64,000 nt of DNA from Rhodobacterales bacterium HKCCE2091 (GCA_015689685.1 WVSL01000017.1:1-64000); one strand, 5' to 3'; shown: positions 25,817-35,202, counted from the first letter of the stretch. A program made the numbers and translations. Notes: generated from the letters alone by a model not told the origin.

Positions 25817-26003
25817 CGGGAGGGTCAAACGAAAGTGGCACAATTAGTAGGTTAATTTCCATGCCTTTACGCTGCATTGCAACATGATCGGCGCTGCATC
25901 GCGGAAATTGCCATCGGATTCATTGAGGAATTCGCCCCTTTCGAAAAATAGTTGCGACAATCCAAACATTGTCATATCCATTTCGGGCGAAACCGGGGGA
26001 AAC

Positions 26004-27374
26004 ATGGACTGGTATCCCACATTGCCGTTCGGCGAAGGCCCGCGCTACCTGCAGATCGTGGCCGCGCTGAAGAATGACATCTCGACGGGACGGGTCATGC
26101 CCGGCCAGCGCCTGCCGACCCATCGCGAGATGGCGGCGCAGCTCGGGCTCAGCATCGGCACGGTCTCCAAGGCCTACGCCGCAGCCGAACGCCAGGGGCT
26201 TATCTCGGGCCAGGTCGGGCGCGGAACCTTCGTGCTGCCGACGGCCCCCGACATCGGCGTGTCCGATTCCGGCGCGCCCGAGGATATCCGGGTGAACCTC
26301 GCGCTGAACGCGCCGCCCGATACCGGCGAGGCCGAGGCGCTCGGCGCGATCCTGTCCGAGATCACCGCCGACGACCGCTTTCCCAACCTTCTCGGCTACC
26401 TGCCCCACCAGGGGCTGGAGGCGCATCGCCGCGCGTTCGCCGACTGGCTCCTGGGCCACGGAAGCGACGCCGGCCCGTCCGGCGTCTACGTCACCCAGGG
26501 CGCACAACACGCGATCTCGATCGCGCTGCGGCTTCTGGCGCGGCCCGGGTCGCCGGTGATCGCCGAGAACCTGACCTATTCCGGCATGTCGGCCCTGGCG
26601 GTGATGGAACAATACGCGATGCACGGCGTCGCGATGGACCGTCACGGGCTGGTTCCGCAGGCGCTCGACGCCGCGTTTCGGTCCTCGGGCGCGCGGGTGC
26701 TCTACTGCACGCCAACTCTGCAGACCGCGACCGGCGCGGTCATGCCCGAGGAACGGCGCCGCGAGGTGGCGGAAGTCGTCCGCCGCCACGACGGCTGGAT
26801 CGTGGAGGACGACGCTTACGGATTCCTGTGCGAAACGCCACCGCCGACGCTGTCCTCCTTCCTGCCGGAACGGAGCTTCTACGTCGTCAGCTTCGCCAAG
26901 TGTCTCGCCCCCGGCCTGCGGATCGGCGCGATGACCGCGCCGCCGGAGTTCCGCGACCGGATCGTGAACGCGATCCGCTGCTCGGGCTGGATGGCGAACG
27001 CGGTGATGGCCGAGGCCGTCGTGCGGATGATGCAATCGGGCGAACTGGATCGCCAGGTGGCGCGGAAGCGCGAGGCCGCGGCCGAACGCTCGGCGCTGGC
27101 GCGCGGGATCCTCGGCGACCTGCTGATCCCGACGGACGTGCCGGCTTTCCATGCCTGGCTGCGGATGCCCGCCGGGCGGAGCGCGCCGAGCCTCGCGGCC
27201 CAGGCGGCGCTGTCGGGCGTGACGCTCGCCGCGCCGAGCCCCCTGAACGCCGGTGGTTTCGCGGACGGGATCCGGTTGTGTCTCGGGGCGGCGCGGTCGC
27301 CCGACACGCTGCGCCGGGCGCTCACCACCGTCCGGGAAATCCTCAGCGAAACCGAGGAAATGGCGCTGGTCTGA
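26004..27374 (+). CDS. MocR-type transcriptional regulator (GntR HTH fused to aminotransferase fold)
   Basis: The 456-residue product has an N-terminal GntR winged helix (about residues 10-80; LPTHREMAAQLGLSIGTVSK) and a C-terminal fold-type-I aminotransferase-like domain. The PLP lysine is in SFAKCLAPGLRIG (Lys299). MocR proteins use PLP, or a PLP adduct with an amine ligand, to switch transcription. It starts at the ATG preceded by CCGGGGGAA; 40 upstream in-frame codons are of poor coding character. It is divergent from the molybdenum-hydroxylase/UbiD operon, which it probably controls through the inverted repeat between them. A PLP-dependent sensor hints that the inducer carries an amino group, but this is speculative. 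Confidence 0.92.
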   Translation: MDWYPTLPFGEGPRYLQIVAALKNDISTGRVMPGQRLPTHREMAAQLGLSIGTVSKAYAAAERQGLISGQVGRGTFVLPTAPDIGVSDSGAPEDIRVNLALNAPPDTGEAEALGAILSEITADDRFPNLLGYLPHQGLEAHRRAFADWLLGHGSDAGPSGVYVTQGAQHAISIALRLLARPGSPVIAENLTYSGMSALAVMEQYAMHGVAMDRHGLVPQALDAAFRSSGARVLYCTPTLQTATGAVMPEERRREVAEVVRRHDGWIVEDDAYGFLCETPPPTLSSFLPERSFYVVSFAKCLAPGLRIGAMTAPPEFRDRIVNAIRCSGWMANAVMAEAVVRMMQSGELDRQVARKREAAAERSALARGILGDLLIPTDVPAFHAWLRMPAGRSAPSLAAQAALSGVTLAAPSPLNAGGFADGIRLCLGAARSPDTLRRALTTVREILSETEEMALV

Positions 27375-27392
27375 TCCCTGCCCCGCCGCCCG

Positions 27393-28208
27393 TCACGCGG
27401 CGAGGGATTCGTGGATCATCCGGCGGTAGCGTTCGCGTTCCGCCGCGCCGATCTCGCCCTCGATCTTCAGGTCGTGCGCGATCTCGGCCGGGCGCTTCAG
27501 CACCACGATCCGGTCGCCGATGTCGAACGCCTCGTCGATGGAGTGGGTGATGAAGACCGCGGTCTTGCGGTTCTCCTTCACCAGCCGCGCGAACTCGGTC
27601 CTGAGCCGCTTCGACGTCATCTCGTCGAGCGCAGAAAACGGCTCGTCGCACAGCAGGAGCTCCGCGTCCGTGGCAAAGGCCCGGCTGATCGAGACGCGCT
27701 GGCGCATCCCGCCCGACAGGGCGTGCGGGTAATCGTTCTCGTGCCCCTTGAGGCCGAGCTTTTCCAGCCAGTACATCGCGCGCTCGCGCCGTTCGGCCCG
27801 GGAAATCCCAAGGGATTCAAGCCCGAACTCCACGTTCTTCACGGCCGTCCGCCACGGCAACAAGCGGTCGGACTGGAACACGATCGCCATCTTGCCGCGA
27901 TACCAGTCGAACTCGGTGAAGGGATTGCGCCCCATCACCCGCACTTCGCCATCGGTCGGCGCGGACAGGCCCGAGATCATGTTGAACATGGTGGACTTGC
28001 CGCAGCCGGTCTTGCCGAGAAGCGCCACGAGCTGACCCTTGGCGATGTCGAGGTCGAGGTTGTCGACCGCGACGAGATCGCCGAAGCGCTTGGTCACGCC
28101 GCGGAAGCTGATTTCCGGCCCCTCCGTCCCCGCCACGACGGAGACGTTGCCGTTGCGCCCTGCGGCGGTATCCGCGGTCTTTTCCATCTTGTCGATCTCC
28201 CGCTGCAT
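27393..28208 (-). CDS. ABC transporter ATP-binding protein, NitT/TauT type
   Basis: The 271-residue product is a SsuB/TauB-like ATPase. It has Walker A LLGKTGCGKST, signature [14 protein letters not shown], and Walker B LLLCDEPFSALDE followed by the H-loop in ITHSIDEAF. Before the core lies an N-terminal stretch of about 30 less conserved residues; a second ATG (MEKTAD) seven codons in is an alternative start. The chosen start overlaps the permease stop as TGATG. It powers the importer with the permease at 28208 and the receptor at 29011. The likely class of substrates is sulfonates, nitrate or aromatic-like small anions. Confidence 0.93.
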   Translation of the reverse strand: MQREIDKMEKTADTAAGRNGNVSVVAGTEGPEISFRGVTKRFGDLVAVDNLDLDIAKGQLVALLGKTGCGKSTMFNMISGLSAPTDGEVRVMGRNPFTEFDWYRGKMAIVFQSDRLLPWRTAVKNVEFGLESLGISRAERRERAMYWLEKLGLKGHENDYPHALSGGMRQRVSISRAFATDAELLLCDEPFSALDEMTSKRLRTEFARLVKENRKTAVFITHSIDEAFDIGDRIVVLKRPAEIAHDLKIEGEIGAAERERYRRMIHESLAA

Positions 28209-29014
28209 CACCGGCGCTCCGACTTGGCGCGGTAGCGGAAGGCCACGCGCTCGAACTGGGACAGAAGCCACTGGAACAGCAGCACGAAGAACACGAGCTG
28301 GAGCGTCCAGGCGAGCGCACCGGCCATGTCGAAGAGCTGCTGCTGCTGCAGGAGCTGGAAGCCGACCCCGCCGGAAGACCCGACGAGTTCCGCTACCACG
28401 ACGACGCGGCTCGCGTTGCCGAGGTTCACCTTCCACGCCGTCAGCATCTCGGGCAGGACGGCGGGCAGGACCATCGCGGAGAAATACTTGCCCCGGCTCG
28501 GCCGGAAGCTCATCACCATCTCCAGCAGGTCCTTGTTCATCCCCCTCAGCGCGCCGACGACCTGGAAGGTGAAGGCGGGCAGCGTGGTCATGATCATGAT
28601 GAACAGGATGCGGAACTCGATCCCGTGGAACCAGATGATCGCGAAGACGACCCAGCTGAGCGCCGGGATGCCCTGGAAGAAGGTCAGCGTCGGCGTCAGC
28701 AGCCGGTCTGCGATATCCGAGGTATAGATCGCGACGCCGAGCACGACGCCGATCAGGAAGGCCCCGGCCAGCCCCGCGAGGATGCGCAGCGCCGTCGCCA
28801 GGACGCTGGAGAACTGCGACCACGTCGTCGCGATCTCCACCACCCGTTCGAACACGTCGATCAGCGACGGGAACAGGAACGGCGGAAAGAACGACGACGC
28901 GATCTGCCAGACCGCCGCGATCAGGACGAAGGGCGCGGCGATCCAGAACAGCCGCCGCGCGAAGGCGAGCACCGGCGAATTCGCCGGCACCGCGCCGTGG
29001 GTCGCGTCGCTCAT
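28208..29014 (-). CDS. ABC transporter permease, NitT/TauT type
   Basis: The 268-residue product has about six membrane segments and the cytoplasmic coupling helix of SsuC/TauC permeases in FSAMVLPAVLPEMLTAWKVN. It starts MSDATHGAVPAN and overlaps the receptor stop as ATGA. The C-terminal third is unusual for its glutamine run (FQLLQQQQLFD) in the loop before the final helices. It forms a homodimeric channel with the ATPase encoded next. Confidence 0.92.
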   Translation of the reverse strand: MSDATHGAVPANSPVLAFARRLFWIAAPFVLIAAVWQIASSFFPPFLFPSLIDVFERVVEIATTWSQFSSVLATALRILAGLAGAFLIGVVLGVAIYTSDIADRLLTPTLTFFQGIPALSWVVFAIIWFHGIEFRILFIMIMTTLPAFTFQVVGALRGMNKDLLEMVMSFRPSRGKYFSAMVLPAVLPEMLTAWKVNLGNASRVVVVAELVGSSGGVGFQLLQQQQLFDMAGALAWTLQLVFFVLLFQWLLSQFERVAFRYRAKSERR

Positions 29015-29979
29015 TGCGCGTTGCCCGTGTAGATGGTGGCGTCGGACGGGGTGCCGGGCAGGTATTCAAGCTCGACGCCCACCTGGTAGACGCTGCGGAT
29101 CTCGTCCTGCATGTCGGACGCCCAGGCGACGTTGAGCCCGAGCCGGTCGTTCTGCTGGATCAGCGTGGCGTAGTTGGTGGCCACGTCGCCCTCTCCGCCC
29201 GCGATGATGACCGCGGCTTCCTCGGGGTTCTCCATCACCCAGGCCGCGGCCTCGGCGTAGGTGTCGTAGAGCGCCTGCACCGCGTCGGGGTTCTCCGCGA
29301 CCCAGTCAGTATGGGCGGCGACGCCGAGATAGGGGATGTGCTCCGACCCCGCGAAGTCCGCCCAGGCGCCGGTGATGTTCAGGTCGAGCGCGCGGATGTC
29401 GGGGTTCTGCGCCGAAAGCGAGGTGAAGGCCGGCTCCCACAGCTGGACGGCGGCGGCCCGGTCGGCCATCGCGTAGCCGACGAGACCCGGCGGCGCGGTG
29501 TTGACCGCGTTCACGCCCGACAGGTCCACGCCCTGCTGCGCTGCCAGCCAGCGGAACATCTGGTAGTTGGTGGTGCCGGTCGCGGCGGCGAGGTCCTGGC
29601 CTTCTAGGTCGGACAGCGACTGCACGTCGTCGCGCGTGGTGACGACCGCGCCCCAGTAGTCGAACAGGTTGAACAGGTAGGTCGCCTCGACCCCGCGTGC
29701 CTCGGCAAGGCCCACGGTCAGGAGAGCGGCCGAGCCGCCGACCTGGAATTCGCCGGAGTTGAACTGCGCGGCATAGGCGTCGGGCGTGCGTTCGGCGAAG
29801 GTGATGTCGAGCCCGTGGGCGGCGCCGATGTCCATCGCGTTGATGACCGGCGGCAGGAACGCGCCAAGCGAGGGCGGGCCGAAGACGACGATGGAGACCT
29901 CGGTCAGGTCCTGCGCCAGGGCGGGGCCGGACAGGGCCGTGGCGGTGAGCGCGAGAGCCAGGATTCGTTTGCAAGACAT
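29011..29979 (-). CDS. ABC transporter substrate-binding protein, NitT/TauT type
   Basis: The 322-residue product has a Sec signal peptide, MSCKRILALALTATALSGPA, cleaved after ALA, and the SsuA/TauA two-lobe fold. Family features include GEFQVGGSAALLTVGLAEA and an interior LSDLEGQDLAAATGTTNYQM. The start is at 29979 with a GGGAGGAAAA ribosome site. A sigma-70-like promoter lies about 65-100 bases upstream. The substrate is not predictable. The divergent TSUP exporter at 30268 is suggestive of a sulfonate theme, since taurine and sulfoacetate importers often pair with sulfite exporters, but no desulfonating enzyme is encoded here. Confidence 0.92.
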   Translation of the reverse strand: MSCKRILALALTATALSGPALAQDLTEVSIVVFGPPSLGAFLPPVINAMDIGAAHGLDITFAERTPDAYAAQFNSGEFQVGGSAALLTVGLAEARGVEATYLFNLFDYWGAVVTTRDDVQSLSDLEGQDLAAATGTTNYQMFRWLAAQQGVDLSGVNAVNTAPPGLVGYAMADRAAAVQLWEPAFTSLSAQNPDIRALDLNITGAWADFAGSEHIPYLGVAAHTDWVAENPDAVQALYDTYAEAAAWVMENPEEAAVIIAGGEGDVATNYATLIQQNDRLGLNVAWASDMQDEIRSVYQVGVELEYLPGTPSDATIYTGNAQ

Positions 29980-30050
29980 TCGGTTTTCCTCCCTGTTCGC
30001 AATCTTTTCGGGTCCCCCGGTGATCCCGGAATCCGCGCGATTGCGACACC

Positions 30051-30080
30051 ATGCTAGAAGCATCTGGCGCAGATTGTCAA
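30051..30080 (-). promoter_or_regulatory. Sigma-70-type promoter for the NitT/TauT operon
   Basis: On the minus strand TTGACA (30075-30080) and TAGCAT (30051-30056) are spaced by 18 bases. The -35 matches consensus exactly and the -10 in four of six. It points to the receptor gene start at 29979. Between it and the TSUP gene lies an AT-rich stretch with the inverted repeat ATGAT-ACA-ATCAT (30119-30131), a possible regulator site. Confidence 0.55.
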
Positions 30081-30267
30081 CTTTATGATAGTTCAATATT
30101 GGGTTTGGTCGCCGCATAATGATACAATCATGTTGCGGCTGCGAAGGGTTCGAGGTGGAAACTTCTGCAATGCACTATCTGGCAACGAAATTTTCTCTCG
30201 CGGATGCAGCGTCAAATCCGGCCTCCGGGCGGATTGTCATACTTCTTGGCACCTTCGGATACTGTAA

Positions 30268-31023
30268 GTGACGGTGCTGATCGCCCTCGCCGCGGTCGGG
30301 TCACTCCTTCTCGGGGCGGTCGTGAAGGGCGTGCTCGGCATCGGGTTGCCGATGGTCGCGATCCCGTTGCTGACGCTGGTCGCCGGGTTGCCGCAGGCGC
30401 TCGCGATCGTCAGCCTTCCCGTCGCGGCGGCGAACCTGATGCAGGTCTGGCAATTCCGCCGCGCGGGCCGGAAACCGCGGGTGCTGTGGCCGTTCCTCCT
30501 TGCGGGCGCGGCGGGAACGGCGGCGGGGACGGTGATCCTCGCCAATGTCCACGAGGCATGGCTGGAGCTGATCCTTTCTGTTCTTCTGGCGGTCTACATC
30601 GCGATGCGCCTCCTGCGGTCTGTGGCGCGCCTGGGCGACCGGGGCGCTACCGCCGTCGCCGCGCCGGCAGGGCTGGCCGCGGGGCTGCTGCACGGCACCA
30701 CGGGCATCTCGGGGCCGCTCAGCATCACGTTCTTCCACGCGCAGCGGCCGGAGCGGCCCGAGTTCATCCTCGCCACCGGGCTCGTGTTCCTCGTGTTCAC
30801 GCTGGTCCAGATCCCCATGCTCGGCGCGACGGGCATCTTCGGGGCGGAGGCGGCACTGGCGGGTCTTGCCGGACTGCCCGCGGTCGCGGCCGGGCTGTGG
30901 CTCGGCAACCGGCTCGCGCGGCGCATGTCGGCGCGGGTGTTCGACCGCCTGATCCTCGCCGTCCTGTGCTGGACCGCAGGAGCGCTGGCGTGGCGTGCGA
31001 TCCCTGCGCTGCTCGGGGCGTGA
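30268..31023 (+). CDS. TSUP / TauE-SafE family membrane exporter
   Basis: The 251-residue product has about eight membrane segments and TSUP landmarks GAVVKGVLGIGLPMVAIPLL near the start and LAAGLLHGTTGISGPLSITF in the second repeat. It starts with GTG at 30268, the first start in the frame; no convincing ribosome site is visible, so the start is uncertain. It is divergent from the NitT/TauT-type importer with about 290 bases between, a common arrangement for organosulfonate uptake and sulfite export. It shares only family features with the TSUP at 5057. Confidence 0.87.
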   Translation: MTVLIALAAVGSLLLGAVVKGVLGIGLPMVAIPLLTLVAGLPQALAIVSLPVAAANLMQVWQFRRAGRKPRVLWPFLLAGAAGTAAGTVILANVHEAWLELILSVLLAVYIAMRLLRSVARLGDRGATAVAAPAGLAAGLLHGTTGISGPLSITFFHAQRPERPEFILATGLVFLVFTLVQIPMLGATGIFGAEAALAGLAGLPAVAAGLWLGNRLARRMSARVFDRLILAVLCWTAGALAWRAIPALLGA

Positions 31024-31067
31024 CGGGGGTGCCGGATTCCGTGCGTCCCCCTGCCCCGCGCATCCGC

Positions 31068-31706
31068 TCAGGCCTGCATCAGCACCATGTCGCAGTCACG
31101 GCTTCGGCGGCGCAGAAGCTCCACGTTCCTCATGTCGTTGCCCTCGGCGCGGGCGATCGCGGCGTCGGGGGAAAGCCCCTCGGCGAGCCAGCGGTCGACC
31201 AGCCTGCGGCGAAGCGTTCCGGTCTCCGCGTCGATCCAGATCGTGAGGTCCCAGTAATCGCCGAGCCGCGTCCACGGCGCGTCATCCAGCACGAGGTAAT
31301 TGCCCTCGACCAGCACGAAACCGGTATCGGCGGGCAGGAACCCGGCCCCGGCGATTGCGATGTCGCGGCTTCGGTCGAAGACGGGAAAGACCAGGGTCTC
31401 GCCTGCCGCGGCGCGGGCGATGGCGTGGACGAAACCGTCCGCGTCGAAGGTTTCCGGCGCGCCCTTGCGGTCGAGCAGACCGCGTTCGACGAGGATGCGG
31501 TTGTCGAGATGGAAGCCGTCCATTGGCACCACCACCGCGCCGTGACCGAGTTCGGCAAGCCGGGCCGACAGCGCCGCCGAGACGGTCGATTTCCCCGCGG
31601 CCGGCGGCCCGGCCAGCGCCACCAGCCTGCGCCCCGGCGGCAGCGCGACGAGGCGTTCGGCGGCGCGCTCGGCAAGGGCGAAGGGGTCGGTTTCCCCCGC
31701 GCTCAT
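31068..31706 (-). CDS. P-loop nucleoside/nucleotide-kinase-like protein
   Basis: The 212-residue product has Walker A in ALAGPPAAGKSTVSAAL, a substrate-site segment VVVPMDGFHLDNRILVERGL, and a Walker-B-like LVEGNYLVLDD, the pattern of the uridine kinase / pantothenate kinase-like P-loop group. Proteins of this kind accompany sugar transporters in rhizobia, but the substrate here is unknown. The start is ambiguous: MSAGETD (31706) or five codons earlier MQAVAM (31721). It stands alone, convergent with the TSUP gene and divergent from the phytochrome operon. Confidence 0.82.
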   Translation of the reverse strand: MSAGETDPFALAERAAERLVALPPGRRLVALAGPPAAGKSTVSAALSARLAELGHGAVVVPMDGFHLDNRILVERGLLDRKGAPETFDADGFVHAIARAAAGETLVFPVFDRSRDIAIAGAGFLPADTGFVLVEGNYLVLDDAPWTRLGDYWDLTIWIDAETGTLRRRLVDRWLAEGLSPDAAIARAEGNDMRNVELLRRRSRDCDMVLMQA

Positions 31707-31845
31707 CGCCACGGCCTGCATGCGTGCTGTCCCGGTATCCTCATGCGCTCTCCTCCGACGGGCAGCCTGTCCCGGTGCGGATGCGGGGGCAAGGGGCCGG
31801 ATCGTGCCGGGCAAACAGCCGCCGGGATTATATTTCGTGCGGGCG

Positions 31846-31871
31846 GGAACCTTGCGCCGGATCGGGACGTT
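31846..31871 (+). promoter_or_regulatory. EcfG-like promoter upstream of the heme oxygenase-phytochrome operon
   Basis: GGAAC (31846-31850) and CGTT (31868-31871) are separated by 17 bases. This matches the consensus of the alphaproteobacterial general-stress sigma factor EcfG (GGAAC-N16-18-CGTT). It lies 64 bases before the heme oxygenase start in an otherwise non-coding stretch. The match is short and by eye only. Confidence 0.42.
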
Positions 31872-31934
31872 TGGGACAATGCTACCAATAGTCGCGCCGG
31901 CGAAAGACCCGCGCGATCCGACCGCAGGGGCAGG

Positions 31935-32552
31935 ATGAACGACGTCAGCGAAACAGGGGCCGGGTCACGGCACGAACATCCATTGCATCCTGGCCCCGCG
32001 GATCAGATGACGCTACGGCAACTTCTGCGCCGCGCAACACGCCCCGACCATGACCGCGCCGAAGCCGCCTTCGCGGGATTTCACGACGACCCCTCCACCC
32101 ACATGGCGGCGTTCCTCCGCGCCCAGTCCATTGCACTCTGTGCGCTGGATCATCGACGCGAGGGGGAAGCGGATGCCTCAGAGGGCGGGCTGCTGGCGAC
32201 ACTTATCGACGACCTCGCCGCCGATGGCGCCGCCGGCGCGGACGGGGCCGAGGACGGACCCGCGCTCGACACGCTCGCCATCGCCTACGTCGTCACCGGA
32301 TCCCGTCTCGGGACCGAGGTCTTGCGGCGGCGGCTGGTCGAGGCCGGCATCGCGCCCCTGCCCCGCTACTTCGCCGCGCGCGATACCGCCGGCGCATGGC
32401 GCGGGGTCTGCGACGCGCTGGCCGAGGTGCCGGTGAACACGCCCCGCGCGGACCGCATCGTCGCGGACGCCCGGACCGCCTTCGGACTATTCCTCCGCGC
32501 CGCGGAGAACGAGAAAATGACCGGCCCCGCGGCCGGGACAGGAGTGCCGTGA
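31935..32552 (+). CDS. bphO: Heme oxygenase (biliverdin-producing)
   Basis: The 205-residue product is a bacterial heme oxygenase of the HemO/BphO type, opening heme to biliverdin, iron and CO. The N-terminal heme-ligand helix reads LRRATRPDHDRAEAAF, where the histidine is the probable proximal ligand, and the distal helix includes YVVTGSRLGTEVLRRRL, with the family glycine-rich kink. It begins at an ATG preceded by GGGGCAGG; the long frame upstream is not coding. Its stop overlaps the phytochrome start as GTGA, so chromophore production and apoprotein synthesis are coupled. Confidence 0.9.
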   Translation: MNDVSETGAGSRHEHPLHPGPADQMTLRQLLRRATRPDHDRAEAAFAGFHDDPSTHMAAFLRAQSIALCALDHRREGEADASEGGLLATLIDDLAADGAAGADGAEDGPALDTLAIAYVVTGSRLGTEVLRRRLVEAGIAPLPRYFAARDTAGAWRGVCDALAEVPVNTPRADRIVADARTAFGLFLRAAENEKMTGPAAGTGVP

Positions 32553-35134
32553 CGAGTACGACGACAAGCGTTGACCTGACCAACTGCGACCGCGAACCGA
32601 TCCACCGGCTCGGGCGGGTGCAAAGCTACGGCGCCCTCGTGGCCGTCGGCCCGGACTGGCGCGTGGCCCATGCCTCCGAGAACCTCGGCACGGTGCTCGG
32701 CGTGGACGCTGCCGACGCCGTCGGCGCGCCGCTCTCCGCGATCATCCGGGACGATGCCCTCGCCCGCATCCGGCGCTACATGGGCGCGGTCGAATCCAGC
32801 GACAACGCGGTGCGGGTCTTCGGTGTGGAGCTCCGGGACGGCGGCGGCGCCTTCGACATCTCGATCCACCAGGGCGGCCGGCTGCTCATCATCGAGTTCG
32901 AGCCCAAGGGCCGCAGCGTCGAGACCGACCTGCTGAGCGAGGTTCACCCCCTGATCCGGCGGATCCGTTTCAAGGAAGACCTCGCGACGCTCGCCAGCGA
33001 CGCCGCGCGCGGCCTGCGCTACCTGTCCCGCTTCGACAGCGTGATGGTCTACCGGTTCGAACGCGACGGGTCGGGACAGGTCATCGCCGAAAGCCGCGCC
33101 GATGGCGAGCGGCGCTACATGGACCAGCGGTTTCCGGCCAGCGACATCCCGAAACAGGCGCGCGCGCTCTACAAGCGCTCGCTGCTTAGGCTGATCGCGG
33201 ACGTGGGCGATCCCGGCGCGGCGATCCTGCCGGGGACGGGGCCGGACGGACAGCCGATCGACCTGTCGCTCGCCGTGACGCGGGCGGTGTCGCCGATCCA
33301 CATCGAGTACCTCGGCAACATGGGCGTCGGCGCGTCGATGTCGGTGTCGATCATGAAGGACGGCGAGCTCTGGGGCCTCTTCGCCTGCCACCACGACAGC
33401 CCCCACTACATCGACTACGAACGCCGGACGGCGGTGGAGATGTTCGGGCACCTGTTCTCCTACGAACTCGGCCGCTACGAGGAATCGCTCCGCCGGAAGG
33501 CGCAGGACGCGACCTCGGCGTTGCAGACGCGGTTGGTGGAACGGTTCGGCGACGCGCGGCCGGCCGCCGCGCAGCTCCTGGCCCTCACCTCCGAGATCGC
33601 TCAGGTCATCCCCCATGACGGCGCCGCGGTGATCCTCGGCGGCAAGGCCCATTCGCAGGGCGACGTGCCAGACGAGGCCGCGCTGGCCTCCCTGGTGGAG
33701 GCGATTTCCGAGGCCGTGCCGAAGGAGATCATGGCGATCGAATGCCTCGCCGACTTCCACCCGCCGGCCCGCGCCTATTCGAAGGGATGCGCCGGGGCGC
33801 TGGTGATCCCGGTATCGGCACTGGAACATGACTACCTGATCTTCTTCCGCCGCGAGATCGAGGTGGTGATGAACTGGGCGGGCGACCCGTCGAAGCCCGT
33901 GCAGGTCGGCCCGAACGGCATCCGCCTGACCCCGCGCGCGAGCTTCGAGTTGTGGCAGGAGACCGTGGCCGGGCATTCCGCGCCCTGGGACGATTACACG
34001 ATGGTCGCCGCCGAACGGCTGCGCCAGATCATGCTGGAGGTCGTGCTGAAGGTGGCAGAGGCCGGGAACGCCGCCCGTGCCCGCGCCGCGGAGCAGCAGC
34101 AGCTCCTGATCTCGGAGCTGAACCACCGGGTCCGCAACATCCTGAACCTGATGCGCGGCCTCGTCGCGCAGTCGAAGGCCGGCGCGCGGTCCGTGACCGA
34201 GTTCACCGAGAGCCTCGACGGACGCATCCATTCGCTGTCCCGCGCCCATGACCAGCTCACGCGGGAGAACTACGAACCCGCCTCGCTGAAGTTCCTGATC
34301 CGCACCGAGTTCGAGGCCTATGCCGACGCCAAGGCGGAACGGGTCGAGATCGACGGGCCCGACGCCATGATCGCGCCCGCCGCCTACTCCACGCTGGCGC
34401 TGGTGCTGCACGAGATGGCGACGAACTCGATCAAGTACGGGGCGCTCAGCGACCGGGCCGGGCGGGTCGAGGTCTCGCTCGCCTTCGACGGCACCGGAGC
34501 GCTGACCGTCGGCTGGATCGAACGCGGCGGTCCCGCCGTGCGCCCGCCCTCCCGCCGCGGCTTCGGCACCGCCATCGTCGAACGGTCGATCCCGCACGAA
34601 CTGAACGGCGCGGCAGAAATCCACTACCGCGTGACGGGCGTGGAGGCCGAGTTCCGCATCCCCGCCCGCCACGCCACCCGGGCGACGGACGCCGTGTCCG
34701 ACACCGCCCCGGAAAGCGAGGCCAGGACGGCCCCCGCGGCGGCACGTCCCGGGGTCGCCCTGTCGGGCAATGGCTTGGTCCTGGAGGATTCGCTCATCAT
34801 CGCGATGGACGCGGCCGACATCCTGCAGGGGCTCGGCGCGAACCGGGTCGACATCTCCGCCTCGGTCGAGGAGGCGTTGTCGCGGATCGACACCGCGCCG
34901 CCCGACTTCGCCCTTCTCGACGTCAATCTCGGCAGCGAGCAGTCGGTGCCCGTGGCCGAGAAGCTGGCCGCGCTTGGCATCCCCTTCGTGCTGGCGACGG
35001 GCTACGGCGAAACCGGCAGTCTCGCAGACGTCTACCCGCCCTGCGTCATCGTGCAGAAACCGTTTTCGAACGAGACGTTGGCCTCCGGATTCGCCGAAGC
35101 CCTCGCGTCCGGAAACTCGTTGCCCGAGGGGTGA
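32549..35134 (+). CDS. bphP: Bacteriophytochrome, HWE histidine kinase with C-terminal receiver domain
   Basis: The 861-residue product is a red/far-red photoreceptor kinase. It starts with GTG after GGACAGGAG. The N-terminal biliverdin cysteine is Cys13 in NCDREPIHRLGRVQSYG. A PAS domain (about 10-120) is followed by GAF (about 135-310), with the PASDIP motif at 196-201 and SPIHIEYLGNMG at 248-259. The PHY domain (about 320-500) has a tongue PRASFELW near 462. An HWE-type kinase follows, with His526 in NHRVRN and ATPase motifs HEMATNSIKYGAL and RRGFGTAIVE. The C-terminal receiver (about 742-861) has its phospho-acceptor Asp791 in LLDVNLGS and QKPFS. Hybrid HWE phytochromes are known in alphaproteobacteria. 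No separate output regulator is encoded here. Confidence 0.95.
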   Translation: MTSTTTSVDLTNCDREPIHRLGRVQSYGALVAVGPDWRVAHASENLGTVLGVDAADAVGAPLSAIIRDDALARIRRYMGAVESSDNAVRVFGVELRDGGGAFDISIHQGGRLLIIEFEPKGRSVETDLLSEVHPLIRRIRFKEDLATLASDAARGLRYLSRFDSVMVYRFERDGSGQVIAESRADGERRYMDQRFPASDIPKQARALYKRSLLRLIADVGDPGAAILPGTGPDGQPIDLSLAVTRAVSPIHIEYLGNMGVGASMSVSIMKDGELWGLFACHHDSPHYIDYERRTAVEMFGHLFSYELGRYEESLRRKAQDATSALQTRLVERFGDARPAAAQLLALTSEIAQVIPHDGAAVILGGKAHSQGDVPDEAALASLVEAISEAVPKEIMAIECLADFHPPARAYSKGCAGALVIPVSALEHDYLIFFRREIEVVMNWAGDPSKPVQVGPNGIRLTPRASFELWQETVAGHSAPWDDYTMVAAERLRQIMLEVVLKVAEAGNAARARAAEQQQLLISELNHRVRNILNLMRGLVAQSKAGARSVTEFTESLDGRIHSLSRAHDQLTRENYEPASLKFLIRTEFEAYADAKAERVEIDGPDAMIAPAAYSTLALVLHEMATNSIKYGALSDRAGRVEVSLAFDGTGALTVGWIERGGPAVRPPSRRGFGTAIVERSIPHELNGAAEIHYRVTGVEAEFRIPARHATRATDAVSDTAPESEARTAPAAARPGVALSGNGLVLEDSLIIAMDAADILQGLGANRVDISASVEEALSRIDTAPPDFALLDVNLGSEQSVPVAEKLAALGIPFVLATGYGETGSLADVYPPCVIVQKPFSNETLASGFAEALASGNSLPEG

Positions 35135-35202
35135 TTCTCTCATAGTTTCCTGCCCCGGAACGCCGCGACGATCGCGGTGGATGCGCGCCGGGGGGCCAGA
35201 CG

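Noticed and set aside
30204-31934. Long plus-strand frame running through the TSUP gene into the heme oxygenase
   Set aside because: The first 577 codons are a shadow of the TSUP and kinase genes; only the segment from 31935 has heme oxygenase sequence and a ribosome site.
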